Part shown: piece after piece, positions 1 through 5,041 of the stretch
Position numbering within the stretch: the stretch's first letter is position 1
Layout: each line of letters begins with the position of its first letter
Program-made: the position numbers and the translations under genes
The notes under the pieces: generated by a model
Databases searched by the model: none
What the model saw: only the letters and a program-made list of their open reading frames with translations
What the model was told of the DNA's origin: nothing
Source of the DNA: Phycisphaerae bacterium
GTDB taxonomy: Bacteria > Planctomycetota > Phycisphaerae > Phycisphaerales > SM1A02
Direction: 5' to 3'
Assembly: GCA_030432455.1 (NCBI GenBank)
Contig: JAUIHC010000254.1
Coordinates: 1 to 5,041, forward strand
Length of the DNA stretch: 5,041 nt

Positions 1-48
1 CCGAGGAGAGGTGAAGGGTCATGGTATCAGCCTGCGGGAACGCTTCTC

Positions 49-94
49 GGGGTCGGACCCGGAACCTCGGGTCCGGGACCCGGTGCCCGACCCC
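49..94 (-). terminator. GC-rich inverted repeats after purH, possible terminator
   Basis: Just after the purH stop codon lies a cluster of GC-rich inverted repeats. CGGACCCG (54-61) pairs perfectly with CGGGTCCG (68-75) around a 6-nt loop. Alternatively CGGGTC (68-73) pairs with GACCCG (77-82) around a 3-nt loop, and GGGGTCGG (49-56) pairs with CCGACCCC (87-94) outside it. The two foldings share bases and exclude each other. No U-run follows on the minus-strand transcript, so this is not a canonical intrinsic terminator. It may be a U-less terminator, an mRNA-stabilising 3' structure, or chance in GC-rich DNA. Confidence 0.35.
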
Positions 95-97
95 CGG

Positions 98-1687
98 TCA
101 GTGCCGGAAGTGCCGGACGTCGGTGAGCAGGCAGGTGATGCCCCGGGCGTTGCAGAGGTCGAAGGTCTCCCCGTCCCGCTTGCTTCCGCCCGGATGCACC
201 AGACAGGTCACCCCCGCGTCGGCGAGGATCTCGGGCCCGTCCGCGAACGGGAAGAACGCGTCGCTGGCGGCGATGAGATGGCCGGTCCGCGTGCTCAGGT
301 CGCCCGCCTTCTCGACCGCGATCCGACAGGCCGCCACGCGGTCCATCTGGCCGGCACCCGCGCCGAGGAGTCGCTCGGGGGTCGCGATGCAGACCGCGTT
401 GGACTTGAGGTGCTTCACCACCGTCCACGCCAGCGCGATGTCGTGCCGCAGGGCCTCGTCGGGCGCCGGTCCCGCGGCGTGGCGAAGATCCGCCGGGTCG
501 AGCGGATGGGTGTCCCGCTCCTGGGCGAGGAGGCCACCGGGCAGGGACCGAAGTGCGAGGGTGCGAGTCCCGAGGTCGTCCAGCGGCCCCACCGCGAGCA
601 GGCGGCAGTTCGGCCATCGCTCGGCGAGCGTCGTGGCGGCATCCCCCTCGAACGCGGGAGCGACCACGACCTCCAGGAACCGGCACTCGGTGGTGATCGC
701 CTCGGCGGTCGTGCGATCGACCGGACGCGACAGGGCGACGATGCCGCCGAAGGCCGCCAGCGGATCACCGGCGTGGGCGAGGCTGAAGGCCGCGGCCCCG
801 TCGTCGGCCCGACCGGCTCCGCAGGGGTTGGTGTGCTTCACGACCGCCGCGGAGGCGCGGGTCGGGTCGGCGTCGTGCAGGTCCTGCACGAGTTCGAGGG
901 CCGCGGCGGCGTCGAGGAGGTTGTTGTACGACAGAGGCTTGCCCGAGAGCAGCTCGGCGCCGACCACGCTCGGGCCACGGAAGTCGGGGTCGCGATAGAC
1001 CGCCGCCCGCTGGTGAGGGTTCTCGCCGTAGCGGAGTTCCTGCTGCCCGATGAAGTTGAGACGCAGCACGCTCGGGAAACCCGAGCCGGCGGTGCCGCTC
1101 ATCCACGCGGCGATCGTGGCGTCGTACTCCGCGGTGCGGGCGAACGCCGCCGCGGCGAGATCCCGCCGCAGGTCGAAGGAGGTGGCACCGTCGTGCTCGT
1201 CGAGTTCGGCCACCACGCGGTCGTACTGCGACGGGCTCGTGACGATGGCGACGAAGTCGTGGTTCTTCGCAGCCGAGCGGACCATGGCCGGACCGCCGAT
1301 GTCGATCTGCTCGATCGCCTCCTCCATCGTGACGCCGTCGCGTCGGATGGTCCGCTCGAAGGGATAGAGGTTCACGCAGACGAGGTCGATGCCGCCGATC
1401 TCGTGAGCCTCCATCGCGGCGAGGTGCGACTCGAGGTCGCGTCGGGCGAGGATGCCGCCGTGGACCGCGGGGTGCAGGGTCTTCACCCGGCCGTCCATCA
1501 TCTCGGGGAAGCCGGTGAGCGACTCCACGGCCCGAGGCTCGAGCCCCGCCTCCACGAGGGCGCGGTGCGTTCCACCCGTCGAGACGATCTCCACGCCGCG
1601 AGCCGCGAGGGCCCGGGCGAAGGGGATGAGGTCCGTCTTGTCACTGACCGAGAGGAGGGCGCGGCGAACGGGAACGAGTCGAGTCAT
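98..1687 (-). CDS. purH: Bifunctional AICAR formyltransferase / IMP cyclohydrolase
   Basis: This cytoplasmic enzyme catalyses the last two steps of de novo purine synthesis: formylation of AICAR with 10-formyl-THF, then ring closure of FAICAR to IMP. The 529 residues match the usual family length of about 510-530. The N-terminal MGS-like cyclohydrolase domain (about 1-200) shows RRALLSVSDKT (8-18), STGGT (36-40), DGRVKTLHP (65-73), NLYPF (106-110) and IDIGGPAMVRSAAKN (128-142). The transformylase domain (about 205-529) shows LRYGENPHQ (218-226), GKPLSYNNLLDA (249-260), the catalytic Lys-His in KHTNPCG (284-290), AFGGIVALSR (312-321), KHLKSNA (425-431), GAGQMDRV (444-451), SDAFFPF (475-481) and the classic RHFRH C-terminus. 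No key residue is missing. The ATG at 1687 puts the RRALLSVSDK motif at the expected distance from the N-terminus, but I see no clear Shine-Dalgarno before it, so coupling to the gene 26 bp upstream is likely. Identification is very secure. Confidence 0.98.
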   Translation of the reverse strand: MTRLVPVRRALLSVSDKTDLIPFARALAARGVEIVSTGGTHRALVEAGLEPRAVESLTGFPEMMDGRVKTLHPAVHGGILARRDLESHLAAMEAHEIGGIDLVCVNLYPFERTIRRDGVTMEEAIEQIDIGGPAMVRSAAKNHDFVAIVTSPSQYDRVVAELDEHDGATSFDLRRDLAAAAFARTAEYDATIAAWMSGTAGSGFPSVLRLNFIGQQELRYGENPHQRAAVYRDPDFRGPSVVGAELLSGKPLSYNNLLDAAAALELVQDLHDADPTRASAAVVKHTNPCGAGRADDGAAAFSLAHAGDPLAAFGGIVALSRPVDRTTAEAITTECRFLEVVVAPAFEGDAATTLAERWPNCRLLAVGPLDDLGTRTLALRSLPGGLLAQERDTHPLDPADLRHAAGPAPDEALRHDIALAWTVVKHLKSNAVCIATPERLLGAGAGQMDRVAACRIAVEKAGDLSTRTGHLIAASDAFFPFADGPEILADAGVTCLVHPGGSKRDGETFDLCNARGITCLLTDVRHFRH

Positions 1688-1713
1688 GGCGTCGGGCGAT
1701 CCGGTCTCGGGGT

Positions 1714-2940
1714 TCAGCGGACCGGATCGAGACGCACGAGTCGCCCGTCGTCACCGCTGGCGAAGATGACGTCGCCGACCATGCGGAGCGAGGCCACCTG
1801 CGGAAGCTCGATCGCCCGCGCGACGGCGCCGCGGGCGACGTCCACGATCCGGAGGACCCGAGCCTCGGCGTCCCACAGGGCGATGTTCTCGCCGATGCGG
1901 CCGACCGCCGCACCGCGGGCCTCCGGGATCCGCCAGTTGACCTTGCCTTCGATGGTGTCGCCGGGATCGGCTTCCAGGCAGACCAGCCCCTCGCCCTCGA
2001 CCCACTGGAGCACGACGCCGCGGGACTCGCCGTCGATGGTCGCGATCGCGTGGATCGGCTGGGTGTCGAGCGGGGTCTCGGTGAAGTACCGCCAGGCGAC
2101 CTTGCCGTCGCGGGCGTCGAAGGCCCAGAGGTACTGGTCCTTGCCGGCGACGAACACGGAGCCGCCTCCCGCGGTGAGCGGCGTGGTCACGCCGTCGAAG
2201 ACCTTGTCGCCCCACATGCGGCCCGCCGAGCGGGCGTCGAGCATGAGGACCGTGCCACCCTGGCTCGCGGCCGCGATGCCGTCGGAGCCGACCATGGTGG
2301 GCGTCGCGACGATCGGTCCCAGCAGTTGATTCGCCCGCCATTCCTGACCGACGAGGTACTGGTGCCAGACGATCTGGCCGCCCCGGGTTCCGAAGATGAG
2401 GTAGTTGCCGTAGCGGGTCACGTCGGTGGACGGGATCTTCTCGAGGTCCTGTCGTCCGACGACCGCGCCGGTGGCGTGATCGATCTCGAAGACCACCGGA
2501 TCGGTGGTGACGTAGAGGCGGTCGCCGTCGTTCTGGCCCCAGGGCAGGCCGTCGAACGGCGGCTGACCGGGGGTGACTCCCCAGACGTGGTCGTTGGGGT
2601 CGCAGGCGGTGATGTTCCAGACCTGGCTGCCGGTCGCCCGATCGATGCGGGTGAGGTGGTTGTTCGCATCGACGGTGTAGACGTCGCCGGCGAAGACGTC
2701 GAAGCGGACGATCGGGGCGTCGAGTGTGGTCTGCCAGCCGATCCGGTAGCCGATCGACCGCGCCGCGGTGGGGCCGAAGGCGTAGCGGGCGTCGAGCTCG
2801 GCCCGTCGTGCCGCGAGTTCGGCGTCCCGGTCCGCATCCTGAGCCGATGCCGGGGTCGAGAGCGACCCGGCAGCGAGCAGGGGGACGGCGAGGAACGCCG
2901 CGAGGGCGTGGGGACGGCGGGGGAATCGCGCTGCGAACAT
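1714..2940 (-). CDS. Secreted PQQ-like beta-propeller protein, function unknown
   Basis: The predicted product is 408 residues. A Sec signal peptide is visible: basic start (R5, R8, R9), hydrophobic core about 11-26, and likely cleavage after ASA (31-33). No lipobox cysteine is present, so it is probably a soluble periplasmic protein rather than a BamB-type lipoprotein. About eight repeats follow, several with the quinoprotein pattern of small residues, xLxxLDxxTGxxxW: near 87-110 (RATGSQVWNI), 141-166 (HATGAVVGRQ), 181-206, 221-247, 261-286 (FDARDGKVAWRY), 308-338, 352-377 and 391-408. The stretch GWQTTLDAPI (68-77) resembles the outer strand that closes the ring with the incomplete last repeat. 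A Gly/Pro/Asp-rich insertion with one Cys (about 111-140) lengthens the first inter-blade loop. Such folds act as scaffolds or quinone-dependent enzymes; no catalytic signature is evident, so I assign no activity. The ATG at 2940 is preferred over an in-frame GTG at 2976 because it starts directly at the signal peptide. It is probably co-transcribed with purH. Confidence 0.88.
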   Translation of the reverse strand: MFAARFPRRPHALAAFLAVPLLAAGSLSTPASAQDADRDAELAARRAELDARYAFGPTAARSIGYRIGWQTTLDAPIVRFDVFAGDVYTVDANNHLTRIDRATGSQVWNITACDPNDHVWGVTPGQPPFDGLPWGQNDGDRLYVTTDPVVFEIDHATGAVVGRQDLEKIPSTDVTRYGNYLIFGTRGGQIVWHQYLVGQEWRANQLLGPIVATPTMVGSDGIAAASQGGTVLMLDARSAGRMWGDKVFDGVTTPLTAGGGSVFVAGKDQYLWAFDARDGKVAWRYFTETPLDTQPIHAIATIDGESRGVVLQWVEGEGLVCLEADPGDTIEGKVNWRIPEARGAAVGRIGENIALWDAEARVLRIVDVARGAVARAIELPQVASLRMVGDVIFASGDDGRLVRLDPVR

Positions 2941-2949
2941 GTCTGAGGG

Positions 2950-2953
2950 CTCC
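2950..2953 (-). promoter_or_regulatory. Ribosome binding site of the propeller gene
   Basis: On the minus strand GGAG lies 9 nt before the ATG at 2940, within the purine-rich AGGAACGGAG. It is a moderate Shine-Dalgarno and supports the start at 2940 over the GTG at 2976, which has none. Confidence 0.45.
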
Positions 2954-2959
2954 GTTCCT

Positions 2960-2987
2960 GATCGATGGCGATTCACCGATCGAATCG
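2960..2987. repeat. Two overlapping inverted repeats in the divergent promoter region
   Basis: GATCGATG (2960-2967) is an inverted repeat of CACCGATC (2974-2981), 7 of 8 positions pairing over a 6-nt spacer. CGATTC (2969-2974) is a perfect inverted repeat of GAATCG (2982-2987) over a 7-nt spacer. They overlap and lie at about +1 to +25 of the proposed minus-strand promoter, where a repressor operator or a 5' mRNA hairpin could act. No known operator consensus was recognised, and short palindromes can occur by chance. Confidence 0.3.
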
Positions 2988-2990
2988 GGG

Positions 2991-3020
2991 AGTGTATCGG
3001 GCGGCTCCGTCGGGTGTCCG
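2991..3020 (-). promoter_or_regulatory. Candidate sigma70-type promoter for the propeller-purH unit
   Basis: Read on the minus strand, CGGACA (3020-3015) matches 4 of 6 bases of the -35 consensus and TACACT (2996-2991) matches 4 of 6 of the -10 consensus, separated by 18 bp. Transcription would begin near 2984, giving a leader of about 44 nt before the ATG at 2940. It sits in the only sizeable intergenic gap upstream of the two minus-strand genes, which supports it, but no start site has been shown. Confidence 0.35.
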
Positions 3021-3032
3021 CCCCCTCCGCGG

Positions 3033-3038
3033 TACGAT
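3033..3038 (+). promoter_or_regulatory. Candidate -10 box for leaderless ribE transcription
   Basis: TACGAT fits the TAnnnT form of a -10 element (4 of 6 to TATAAT, with the key T, A, A and T positions kept). It ends 6 nt before the ribE ATG, so transcription would start at or next to the A of that ATG. The lack of any Shine-Dalgarno upstream of ribE agrees with this. No convincing -35 hexamer is visible at the proper distance (around 3009-3016). Confidence 0.35.
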
Positions 3039-3044
3039 CCGGGC

Positions 3045-3680
3045 ATGTTCACTGGACTGGTCGAAGCGATGGGGGACATCGTGGTGGCACGGGACACCCC
3101 CGCCGGGCGTCGGCTGGAGCTCGATCCCGGCGACTGGAACCACCGCCCCGATCTCGGGGCGTCGATCGCGGTCTCGGGGTGCTGCCTCACGGTGGTCGAG
3201 GTGCTCGACGGGCGGTTCGTCTTCGATGTGATCCACCGGACCCTCGAACTCACCACGCTGGGCGGGCTTGCCGCGGGTGATCGGGTGAATCTGGAGAAGT
3301 CGGCCACCCTCGACACCCTGCTCGGGGGTCATCTGGTGCAGGGGCACATCGATGGCGTCGGCACGGTCCGCGAGGTGGACGACGGCGACGACTGGCGGGT
3401 CCGGGTGTCGGCACCGCCGGAGGTGGCGGCCCATCTGGTGGACCGGGGCTCGATCACCGTGGACGGGGTGTCGCTGACCGTGGCTCGCGTGCTCCGCGAC
3501 CTCGCGGGCCGGGTGGACGGGTTCGAGGTCGCGTTGATTCCCGAGACCCTGGCGCGGACCACGCTGTCGGTCCGCCGGGCGGGCGATCGCGTGAATCTCG
3601 AAGCCGACGCGATGTCGAAGATGATCGCGTCGCACGTCGAGCGGATCCTCGCCACGCGATCGCCGGACGCGTCCCGCTGA
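3045..3680 (+). CDS. ribE: Riboflavin synthase, alpha chain
   Basis: This enzyme converts two molecules of 6,7-dimethyl-8-ribityllumazine into riboflavin and a pyrimidinedione, the last step of riboflavin synthesis, as a cytoplasmic trimer. The 211 residues match the family's usual 200-220. Two tandem lumazine-binding barrels are visible. Barrel 1 (about 1-90) has the diagnostic MFTGLVE start with Phe2, SGCCLTV (44-50) and GDRVNLE (78-84). Barrel 2 (about 94-190) has GGHLVQGHIDGVG (94-106), DGVSLTV (140-146), IPETLARTTL (165-174) and a second GDRVNLE (180-186), ending in the usual amphipathic helix (MSKMIASHVERIL, 190-202). The ATG at 3045 is fixed by the family's invariant N-terminus; the open frame continues upstream but without family similarity. 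No Shine-Dalgarno precedes it. Oddity: in barrel 1 the segment that normally reads xETL, as barrel 2 still does, reads HRTL (64-67). No neighbouring rib genes are present, so ribE here stands outside a rib operon. Confidence 0.97.
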   Translation: MFTGLVEAMGDIVVARDTPAGRRLELDPGDWNHRPDLGASIAVSGCCLTVVEVLDGRFVFDVIHRTLELTTLGGLAAGDRVNLEKSATLDTLLGGHLVQGHIDGVGTVREVDDGDDWRVRVSAPPEVAAHLVDRGSITVDGVSLTVARVLRDLAGRVDGFEVALIPETLARTTLSVRRAGDRVNLEADAMSKMIASHVERILATRSPDASR

Positions 3681-3693
3681 GAATCGGGTCGGA

Positions 3694-4974
3694 TCAGCCG
3701 GCGGCTCGCAGGTCGCCGGACGCCGCGTGGCCGGTCGCGTCGGGGGCGAGCGACTCCATGGACGCCGCCGCCGTTCGCAGGCAGACCATGGTGAGGTCGT
3801 CGGGTTGATGCAACGATCCGCCGTGGTCGTCGAGCAGGGTCCGAACGCCGCGGATCATGTCCTCGGGTTCGTCGTGGGCGGCGAGGCTCTCGATGACCTC
3901 GCGATACCGCTCGTTGGGCAGTCGCCGCTGCCGGTGGGATGCGAGGTCGTGGGGGAAGGCCTGCTCGAAGCCGTCGCTGTGCATGATCAGTCCCTCGCCG
4001 GGGGCGAGGGTCACGCGGTGCTCCTCGTAGGTCTCGTCCTCGAAGATCCCGAGCAGCCCGCCCGTCGAGGGGATCTCCTGCATCCGCGGCTCGTCGTCGG
4101 CGGCGGAGAGGTGCATCACCGCGGGGTGGCCGGCCGACGCGATGCGTGCGGTGCGGGTGCGGGTGTCGTAGACGGCGTACACCGCGGTGGCGAACCGCGC
4201 GGTCCGACCCTGTCGGGACACCATGAAGCGGTTCAGTCGGGCGAGCGCCTCGCCCGGCGGGACGAGCCGATGCGAGCCGTCCGCGGCGATCTCCCTGGTC
4301 GGAAGGCTGCGGCAGATGACCATGGTGAGCAGCGCCGCGGGAACGCCGTGTCCGACCGCGTCCGCGATGAAGAGCCCGAGGTGATCCTCGTCGAGCCGCA
4401 GCACGTCGTAGATGTCGCCCGAGACGTAGCCCGCCGGTCGCCACATCGCGGCGAGTCGCGTGCCACCGACGTCGGGAAGCTCCCGGGGCAGGAACTCCCG
4501 CTGGACCATCGCGGCCATCTGCAGTTCCTCGTCCACCCGTCCGATCTCCTCCTGCACGCCTTCGGCGATGCGGGCGGTCAGGGCGAGCTCCTTCTGAAGC
4601 CGGTCGATCTCGAGGTGGTCGTGGACCACGGTCCGGAGCACCGCGACGAGCGTCGCCGCGTCGGTGTCCTCCGTCAGCACGATCGCGTCGCTTCGAGGTC
4701 GTCCCCCGAGTCGGATCATCGTCACCGTCGCCTCGAAGGCGAGGCGGGACACGAGACGGCGGGCCGTGAGCGGCGGCTCCTCCTCGTCCATCACGACGAC
4801 CGCGACCGCGTCGGCGAGATCCGACTCCCGGACCTCGTCATCCTCGATCAGCACGGGCACCGGCCGCGGCTCCGGCAACGACGAGCACGCCGCCTCGCAG
4901 GCGGCATGCAGCATTCGAATCCGCGACGCCGTCTCGGGTGTCGCGACCAAGATGACCCTGGATCGCTCGTGCAT
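3694..4974 (-). CDS. PP2C/SpoIIE-family (RsbU-like) Ser/Thr phosphatase with receiver-like N-terminus
   Basis: The 426-residue cytoplasmic product has three parts. Residues about 5-118 alternate hydrophobic strands and helices like a response-regulator receiver (VILVAT, VAVVVMD, VTMIRLG, DAIVLTED, then an amphipathic helix DAATLVAVLRTVV). The acidic pair expected after strand 1 and a clear conserved Lys are absent, so this looks like a pseudo-receiver; the match is weak. Residues about 118-160 are a charged heptad-like linker ending in QREFLP, as in RsbU-type proteins. Residues about 165-400 are the metal-dependent phosphatase: VSGDIYD (D187), IADAVGHG (D205), TAVYAVYD (263-270), ASAGHPAV (279-286), LAPGEGLIMHSDG (D334) and PDDLTMV (D392, D393). 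All metal-binding aspartates are kept, so it should be active. Relatives dephosphorylate anti-sigma-factor antagonists, but no partner gene lies in the window. The ATG at 4974 is chosen for its strong Shine-Dalgarno; a GTG at 5025 would add 17 Arg/Gly-rich residues. The last ~25 residues are Ala/Gly/Asp-rich and probably disordered. Confidence 0.93.
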   Translation of the reverse strand: MHERSRVILVATPETASRIRMLHAACEAACSSLPEPRPVPVLIEDDEVRESDLADAVAVVVMDEEEPPLTARRLVSRLAFEATVTMIRLGGRPRSDAIVLTEDTDAATLVAVLRTVVHDHLEIDRLQKELALTARIAEGVQEEIGRVDEELQMAAMVQREFLPRELPDVGGTRLAAMWRPAGYVSGDIYDVLRLDEDHLGLFIADAVGHGVPAALLTMVICRSLPTREIAADGSHRLVPPGEALARLNRFMVSRQGRTARFATAVYAVYDTRTRTARIASAGHPAVMHLSAADDEPRMQEIPSTGGLLGIFEDETYEEHRVTLAPGEGLIMHSDGFEQAFPHDLASHRQRRLPNERYREVIESLAAHDEPEDMIRGVRTLLDDHGGSLHQPDDLTMVCLRTAAASMESLAPDATGHAASGDLRAAG

Positions 4975-4979
4975 CCGAA

Positions 4980-4988
4980 CTCCCCCCC
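4980..4988 (-). promoter_or_regulatory. Strong ribosome binding site deciding the phosphatase start
   Basis: On the minus strand GGGGGGGAG lies 5 nt before the ATG at 4974. This is the best Shine-Dalgarno in the window and is the main reason for choosing that start over the in-frame GTG at 5025. It contains a run of seven identical bases (4982-4988) that would fall inside the coding sequence if the upstream start were used. Confidence 0.6.
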
Positions 4989-5041
4989 GGGAGACGGGCC
5001 GCCATCCGCGGCGGAGGACCGTCACAGATCAGGTTCGGCCG
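4989..5041 (-). other. Partial upstream leader of the phosphatase gene
   Basis: This edge region lies upstream of the ribosome binding site. It holds a small inverted repeat, CCGCC (4999-5003) with GGCGG (5010-5014), able to form a 5-bp hairpin in the leader RNA. I find no convincing -35/-10 pair, so the promoter probably lies beyond the window or the gene is transcribed with an upstream gene not seen here. Confidence 0.3.

Noticed and set aside
1..22. Possible start of another minus-strand gene at an ATG at 22 (MTLHLSS)
   Set aside because: Only seven codons are visible, with at best a weak AGG upstream. It could be the next gene after purH but cannot be supported from this window.
11..2329. 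A 772-codon open frame on the plus strand from a GTG with a GAGGAG-like upstream sequence, opposite purH and the propeller gene
   Set aside because: It lies antisense to two securely identified genes. Its Arg/Gly/Val/Glu/His-rich product, turning Ser/Pro/Thr-rich near the end, shows no domain. High GC makes stop codons rare on the opposite strand, which explains the length.
2724..3044. Upstream in-frame extension of ribE
   Set aside because: Riboflavin synthases start at MFTGLVE. The extension would be antisense to the propeller gene's signal peptide region and has no family similarity.
2941..3044. An FMN riboswitch upstream of ribE
   Set aside because: The 104-bp gap is shorter than the FMN aptamer plus expression platform, and its conserved sequence blocks are not seen.
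1751..3316. A 521-codon open frame on the minus strand spanning the propeller gene, the intergenic region and part of ribE
   Set aside because: Its sequence is almost all Arg/Pro/Gly/His, typical of a shifted frame in GC-rich coding DNA, and it crosses two real genes and their promoters.
3329..4444. A 371-codon minus-strand frame overlapping the phosphatase gene and ribE
   Set aside because: It is a shifted-frame shadow with Arg/Pro-rich composition and no motifs, while the other frame carries the complete SpoIIE-type phosphatase.
4982..4988. Run of seven C as a phase-variation tract
   Set aside because: It lies in the Shine-Dalgarno region outside the preferred coding start, is short, and runs of this length are common in GC-rich DNA.

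Overview
The window comes from a GC-rich bacterial chromosome and carries four complete protein genes with little space between them. I see no mobile element, CRISPR array, tRNA, rRNA or phage gene. The strong G/C preference at third codon positions, an exported quinoprotein-type beta-propeller, and a SpoIIE-family phosphatase among housekeeping genes would fit a planctomycete (perhaps Phycisphaerae). That is a guess from style, not from a marker gene.

Layout from left to right: (1) 1-97 is a non-coding tail downstream of purH with GC-rich inverted repeats that can fold in two exclusive ways. (2) purH, minus strand, 1687 to 98, is the bifunctional enzyme for the last two steps of IMP synthesis. 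(3) Upstream of it on the same strand, 26 bp away, 2940 to 1714 encodes a secreted eight-bladed PQQ-like propeller protein; the two probably form one transcript. (4) 2941-3044 is a 104-bp divergent intergenic region with a plausible sigma70-type promoter for the propeller-purH unit, overlapping inverted repeats, and a -10-like box spaced for leaderless transcription of ribE. (5) ribE, plus strand, 3045 to 3680, is the riboflavin synthase alpha chain. (6) Convergent with it after a 13-bp gap, 4974 to 3694 on the minus strand encodes a PP2C/SpoIIE (RsbU-like) serine/threonine phosphatase with a degenerate receiver-like N-terminus and a coiled-coil linker. (7) 4975-5041 is its leader with a strong Shine-Dalgarno sequence.

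Functionally, purH (making IMP, hence GTP) and ribE (end of the riboflavin pathway, which starts from GTP) are metabolically linked and divergently arranged, so shared regulation is possible but not shown. The propeller protein and the phosphatase have no evident pathway link to them. Very long open frames opposite purH and the propeller gene are shadows of high GC. I judge this an ordinary chromosomal region; the points worth a second look are mostly regulatory architecture and a few protein details.
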